From the NCBI GenBank assembly GCA_963676865.2, contig CAXXSS010000001.1, positions 2,542,001 to 2,606,000 of the forward strand: a DNA stretch of 64,000 nt. The letters are read 5' to 3'. Each line of letters begins with the position of its first letter. Within the stretch, counting starts at the first letter, position 1. Below, one piece after another: positions 62,200-64,000 of the stretch. The notes under the pieces were generated by a model, which had not been told where the DNA came from, ran no database searches, and was given only the letters and a program-made list of their open reading frames with translations. The DNA comes from JAAYUD01 sp963676865 (GTDB lineage Bacteria > Bacteroidota > Bacteroidia > Bacteroidales > Bacteroidaceae). The position numbers and the translations under genes are program-made.

Positions 62200-64000
62200 T
62201 CAATTGTTTATGCTATCAGCTAATTTTAAATTATTAGGAATATGTATAAAAGCTTCACAACCTATTATTTTGTCGTTTTCTACTATGTTGTGAATTTTGA
62301 ATTCCATTTTCTGCTTATTACGTTGATTATTTATAAGCATAGATTGTCTGATGATATTTAATCCCGTTTTGGTACGACTATTTTCTGTTTGGATATAAAA
62401 TCCTCTTCCATTGTCTCTGACGTAAATATTTGTACCATTTACCAATGCTTGTATTTCTATTATTAATTTCTTATGCCCTTCTAAGCCCTTTAAACCGTGT
62501 TTAATCGAATTTTCGACTAGTATTTGAATTAGCATGGGGGGGATAATGATATGTTCCATTATAGTATGAGTAGGGGCAATTATTTTAAATTCAAAATCGT
62601 TGCCCATTACATGTTTTTCTAGTTCTATATATTTGCTTACAAAGTCTAGTTCTGTAGCTAGTGATATAGCATTTAAATATGATAAGTCTATACTTTCTCT
62701 GAGGAGTTGAGTGAGTTGGTTCATTTCAAGATGATTATTCTCATTTTCATGATTTAGTACGTTAAAAATGAAATGTGGAGATATCCTGTTGCGTATGCTT
62801 GTCAATCTCAACTCTAGCATTTTCATTTGTGTCTGTAACTTGATTTTGCGTGAATAAGCCATATAAATAGATGCAGCCAAAGCAATAAATAGAGAAATTG
62901 TTAAAGCAATCATAACAAAGAAATTGGCTTTTTTTACTTCGCTATCTTTTTTTGCAATTACTAATTTATGATGTAAGTCAAGAGTGTCTTGTTGATATCT
63001 CATCATAATTTCTCCAGCCTTCATGTGTTGTCGGCTATTCTCTATTGAATCGTTTATATGCGTGATAGACAGTAAATTATTGTACGCTTTTTTATAGTTG
63101 CCTATCTTTAAATAATAATTGCGTAAATAGGAATCTCTTATTTGTGCGAGGTTACTTCGCGCTGGAGGCGTAAATGTTTCAGAGTTTAAAATATGGTGTA
63201 CTAATTTGATATTATTAGTTGTAAGTGCTATACCTATTTTTATGGTATTTATATAATATTCTCCATCGGTAATTTTACCTCTTTTAAAATAAGGTTCTGA
63301 CAGTGTTAAGTAGTATCTGGCTGAATCTATTTGTCCTAGATTAAGAAATACATCCGCTAGATTGAGTTGGCATATATTTATATCTGTTTCCAAATGCTTA
63401 GAATTTTGTAGCATTAACCTCAGACGTCTAAATATTTTTAGCGAATTGGGATAATCTTTTTTGTAGTAGAGAAAGTTTCCGTAATTGTTTAAGAAATAAT
63501 TTTTTAAATTGGGTGTTAGTTGTTTGTATACTTTTTCAGTGGATTTGTAATAATAGTCTGCAGTTTTGTAGTCGTGTAGGGTCATGTAAATCTGGGCTAG
63601 TCCCATATATAGTGATACGTACGAAGAATGTGGTAAATTGAGGGAGTCTGACAGGAATAGTGCGCGTCTGTACCAATGGGCTGCTTCCGGTATTTTGTTT
63701 TTCTGGGAATATGCATCAGCAAGGTTGGCGCATAAGTTAGGGGCTCCTTTCAAATTGGGGCTTTTCATAATAAAGTTATAAGCTAAAGTGTGATACTTGA
63801 TAGCTGAATCAGATTTAATAGTCATGAAAAAAGTGTCTGCTTTTATTTCATATGCCTGCCCTATGATGTCGTATATTCTCGTATCTTTTTCTTTATATGT
63901 TTTTGTATATTGAAAAATTCTTTTGAGGCATGAGCTCATGGAATCGGGTTTTGAATTTAAATAATAAAATTTAGTAAGCTGAATTAGGTATGAATAATAC
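62200..64000 (-). CDS. TPR-containing LytS-like sensor histidine kinase (N-terminus beyond window)
   Basis: The frame is open to the right edge of the window, so the first part of the gene is missing; an internal Met at 63939 is not the likely start because the upstream codons continue the TPR-like sequence without a stop. At least ~320 residues of TPR repeats are followed by one transmembrane segment (ANFFVMIALTISLFIALAAS). The His_kinase domain of the LytS/YehU group follows, with the phospho-accepting His in NRISPHFIFNVLN, and then an HATPase domain (LVENSIKHGLKGLEG, DNGRGF). It pairs with the LytTR regulator 76 bases downstream. Confidence 0.92.
   Translation of the reverse strand, partial: YYSYLIQLTKFYYLNSKPDSMSSCLKRIFQYTKTYKEKDTRIYDIIGQAYEIKADTFFMTIKSDSAIKYHTLAYNFIMKSPNLKGAPNLCANLADAYSQKNKIPEAAHWYRRALFLSDSLNLPHSSYVSLYMGLAQIYMTLHDYKTADYYYKSTEKVYKQLTPNLKNYFLNNYGNFLYYKKDYPNSLKIFRRLRLMLQNSKHLETDINICQLNLADVFLNLGQIDSARYYLTLSEPYFKRGKITDGEYYINTIKIGIALTTNNIKLVHHILNSETFTPPARSNLAQIRDSYLRNYYLKIGNYKKAYNNLLSITHINDSIENSRQHMKAGEIMMRYQQDTLDLHHKLVIAKKDSEVKKANFFVMIALTISLFIALAASIYMAYSRKIKLQTQMKMLELRLTSIRNRISPHFIFNVLNHENENNHLEMNQLTQLLRESIDLSYLNAISLATELDFVSKYIELEKHVMGNDFEFKIIAPTHTIMEHIIIPPMLIQILVENSIKHGLKGLEGHKKLIIEIQALVNGTNIYVRDNGRGFYIQTENSRTKTGLNIIRQSMLINNQRNKQKMEFKIHNIVENDKIIGCEAFIHIPNNLKLADSINN

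Overview
The window is chromosomal DNA of a member of the Bacteroidales (Bacteroides-like). The evidence is the gene order rplM-rpsI-rpsB-tsf, a SusC/SusD pair with its own ECF sigma factor and FecR-type anti-sigma factor, sensor kinases carrying TPR or PAS-like segments, repeated Bacteroidetes promoters (TTTG, 19-21 bases, TAnnTTTG), A-rich rather than Shine-Dalgarno leaders, and low GC. The species cannot be fixed from the sequence alone. Layout: 1-9.4 kb is housekeeping (purB, an rluB-type pseudouridine synthase with a repetitive disordered N-terminus, asnS, an IS1182/IS5-like element, then rplM-rpsI and rpsB-tsf). 9.4-19.1 kb holds an iron-type alcohol dehydrogenase gene split by an IS1595-family element, a YitT-type membrane protein, an orphan PAS-like sensor kinase, and a very long divergent ORF joining two TPR sensor kinases head to tail, the second lacking the phospho-accepting histidine. 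19.1-21.4 kb is a repeat-rich spacer followed by three small cell-envelope genes. 21.4-33.5 kb is again mostly core: tRNA-Tyr and tRNA-Gly, ribH, a TPR membrane protein, recF and a DciA-like gene, a dense minus-strand set (M3 peptidase, DUF4847-like lipoprotein, dCMP deaminase, S41 peptidase, 5-formyl-THF cyclo-ligase, PHP phosphatase), gap and guaA. 34.5-44.7 kb is a cell-surface-signalling uptake locus: sigma factor, FecR-like anti-sigma factor, STN-bearing SusC, SusD, a TlpA-like thioredoxin protein and an alpha/beta hydrolase. 45.0-48.8 kb is an overlapping three-gene operon of two SGNH hydrolases and an MBOAT acyltransferase, probably for O-acylation of a surface glycan. 49-52.2 kb carries yaaA, an AraC regulator, a YceI protein and a DODA-type dioxygenase. 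52.3-55.9 kb is a second repeat copy hit by an IS1595 element and an IS3 element. 55.9-60.2 kb has a D,D-carboxypeptidase, a lipoprotein and a GH3 beta-glucosidase. The right end holds an AraC-type regulator and a LytTR response regulator with a LytS-like TPR kinase that runs off the window. The most unusual features are: (1) a dispersed composite intergenic repeat of about 0.85-0.95 kb, three copies in 64 kb, with internal ~55-60 bp inverted arms and conserved hairpins, which appears to act as an IS landing site; (2) the kinase/pseudokinase fusion, whose junction looks like a 2-base deletion in an overlapping stop/start; (3) a recent IS1595 insertion in the alcohol dehydrogenase gene, from which the reading frame can be restored exactly. 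No CRISPR array, prophage or complete known defence system was seen.
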